DNA of 7,146 nucleotides, taken from contig JAUWWH010000040.1 of assembly GCA_030617005.1 (NCBI GenBank), forward strand, positions 1 through 7,146. The letters are read 5' to 3'. Under the pieces are notes generated by a model. The model searched no databases, had not been told where the DNA came from, and saw nothing but the letters and a program-made list of their open reading frames with translations. A program made the translations under genes and the position numbers. Within the stretch, counting starts at the first letter, position 1. Each line of letters begins with the position of its first letter. Origin of the DNA: Candidatus Bathyarchaeota archaeon (GTDB taxonomy: Archaea > Thermoproteota > Bathyarchaeia > RBG-16-48-13 > GCA-020355125). Shown here in pieces: positions 6,111-7,146 of the stretch.

Positions 6111-6126
6111 ATTGAATATCCCCACC

Positions 6127-6158
6127 CCTTAAATATTAAAGAACTTCCTTAATATTAA
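6127..6158. promoter_or_regulatory. Two near-identical AT palindromes between the phoU-like and DP1 genes
   Basis: CCTTAAATATTAA (6127-6139) and CCTTAATATTAA (6147-6158) repeat in the same direction with a 20-base period, close to two helical turns. Each core (TTAAATATTAA, TTAATATTAA) is palindromic or nearly so. The left copy is well placed as the TATA box for the phoU-like gene. The right copy could serve GTG 6125 on one strand or DP1 on the other. They could equally be tandem operators, perhaps for the AbrB-PhoU protein itself. Confidence 0.45.
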
Positions 6159-6164
6159 TAAGGG

Positions 6165-6173
6165 CATATAATG
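6165..6173 (+). promoter_or_regulatory. Candidate TATA box of the DP1 gene
   Basis: CATATAATG lies about 35-43 bases before the DP1 ATG and would give a leader of roughly 13 bases. The gene has no evident Shine-Dalgarno, which is compatible with a very short leader. Confidence 0.35.
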
Positions 6174-6207
6174 AAGGACTTAGCTGTAAAATGAGACGTA
6201 TATTAAA

Positions 6208-7146
6208 ATGCAAAGCAACCTCCCCGTAAATGAACAATTAAAGAGAACGATAGCCCTAATAATATCGTCAGGATACCAACTAGATCCTGAAGGATTAGTC
6301 TATCTTCAGAACTTAGCAAAGGATAAGAAGATAGAAGATTGGATTAAGATGGTGATAAGTAGTTTATCTGACCTAGAAGAGAAACCACTCGTCATAACTA
6401 AAAAGATATTAGAGGAAAATATAGACACCGTCTCAACGACGAAAGCTTCTGTGAGCAGTATAGCGAGTGTTGGAGAAACATTCCGCGCTTATGCAAAGGA
6501 AATAAATTCAGAAATAGATGTGTTGGAAGACGTTGTTACAAAGGATAGTTCACCGAGAACGTTGGATAATTTCTTAGAACTCTTCAAAGATCGATTCAAT
6601 AAAATTGAAAAAATATTAAAGAAGCGACTGGATGCTAGAGATGCTGTTACCATAAACGTTGCCTTGGAAGCTCCTCAAAAGTCTAAAATAAAAACAATCG
6701 GCATAGTAATGGAAAAAAGAGAGAGTTTAAAAAATATTTTTATTCGCATTGAGGACTATGAGGCATCTGCTACTGTTTTAGTGCCTTCTAACGTTAAAAG
6801 AGAAGTCTTCAAGAAAGCGCAGAGGATTTTTTTAGATCAAGTTGTATGCGTAGAAGCGATAAAGGGTAGAAATGATTTATTGATTGCCACAAATTTAATT
6901 AATCCAGATATTCCAGAGAAAAAACATAAGACAGCAACCGAAGATGTCTATGCCGCCCTACTCTCAGATTTACATGTAGGAAGCAGAGAGTTTCTAGAAG
7001 GCCCCTTTCAGAAGTTCCTTCATTGGTTAAAAGGAAAAAATGGAAACCACAAGCAGAAGGAGATCGCAGGGAGAGTGAAATATATTATAATCGCGGGAGA
7101 TATTGTGGATGGAATCGGGATATATCCTAATCAAGAGAAAGATCTC
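6208..7146 (+). CDS. polB: DNA polymerase D small subunit DP1 (5' part, runs off window)
   Basis: The first 313 codons of the exonuclease subunit of archaeal replicative polymerase PolD. Residues ~8-60 form the small helical N-terminal domain (KRTIALIISSGYQLDPEGL). A charged, low-conservation linker covers about 75-145, an OB-fold about 160-235 (TIGIVMEKRES, then a VPSNVKREVF segment), and the start of the Mre11-like phosphodiesterase domain comes from about 246. LLSDLHVGS (251-259) supplies the first metal ligands D254 and H256, and IIAGDIVDGIGIYP (294-307) the next block with D298, so proofreading 3'-5' activity is expected. Later motifs lie beyond the window. The frame stays open to the last base. 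ATG 6208 is the only good start, because an in-frame TAA lies at 6187-6189. The large subunit DP2 is not visible here. In archaeal usage this gene is also called polD1 or dp1. Confidence 0.95.
   Translation, partial: MQSNLPVNEQLKRTIALIISSGYQLDPEGLVYLQNLAKDKKIEDWIKMVISSLSDLEEKPLVITKKILEENIDTVSTTKASVSSIASVGETFRAYAKEINSEIDVLEDVVTKDSSPRTLDNFLELFKDRFNKIEKILKKRLDARDAVTINVALEAPQKSKIKTIGIVMEKRESLKNIFIRIEDYEASATVLVPSNVKREVFKKAQRIFLDQVVCVEAIKGRNDLLIATNLINPDIPEKKHKTATEDVYAALLSDLHVGSREFLEGPFQKFLHWLKGKNGNHKQKEIAGRVKYIIIAGDIVDGIGIYPNQEKDL

Noticed and set aside
5967..6152. 61-codon plus-strand open frame over the start of the phoU-like gene
   Set aside because: It is antisense to the AbrB domain, which is clearly conserved on the minus strand.
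1..7146. The whole window as one multi-gene system
   Set aside because: Genes alternate in direction, spacers contain their own promoters and terminators, and the predicted functions (replication, phosphate control, sugar phosphorylation, radical chemistry) share no evident pathway.
1..7146. CRISPR arrays, insertion sequences, tRNA/rRNA genes, integration sites
   Set aside because: Reading both strands showed no regularly spaced repeats, transposase motifs, terminal inverted repeats with duplications, or structural RNA signatures.

Overview
The window appears to come from an archaeon. The right edge carries the first 313 codons of the small subunit (DP1) of the archaea-specific D-family DNA polymerase. 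Next to it, in the opposite direction, is an AbrB-PhoU fusion of the type typical of archaea. PolD argues against classical Crenarchaeota. A Bathyarchaeia-like, other TACK, Asgard or euryarchaeal lineage is possible, and the sequence alone does not settle which. The DNA is AT-rich, genes are short and well spaced, and TATA-like boxes rather than bacterial -10/-35 signals precede them.

Layout: (1) positions 2-280, + strand: the C-terminal end of a membrane protein with distinct codon use, ending in a hairpin/poly-T terminator that overlaps its stop codon. (2) 348-2602, - strand: a two-gene unit with a B12-binding-type radical SAM protein first, then after 23 bases an unrecognised 227-residue protein with its own Shine-Dalgarno. 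(3) 2876-3787, - strand: a DUF362 protein without a ferredoxin domain. (4) 4051-4944, + strand: a PfkB-family sugar/nucleoside kinase, diverging from the DUF362 gene across about 260 bases that hold a palindrome, two TATA-like boxes and a possible 19-codon upstream ORF. (5) 5139-6110, - strand: the AbrB-PhoU protein, convergent with the kinase. The gap between them holds a perfect 16-base palindrome and a long bulged hairpin. (6) 6208-7146, + strand: the DP1 gene, running off the window and diverging from the phoU-like gene across about 97 bases with two near-identical AT palindromes 20 bases apart.

How the genes relate: only the radical SAM/227-residue pair looks like an operon. The others are single transcription units facing alternately, and nothing ties them into one pathway. 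No tRNA, rRNA, CRISPR array, insertion sequence or defence gene was seen. This is ordinary archaeal chromosome. The least explained parts are the radical SAM plus orphan partner pair, and the structured intergenic DNA at 3869-4016, 5033-5135 and 6127-6158.
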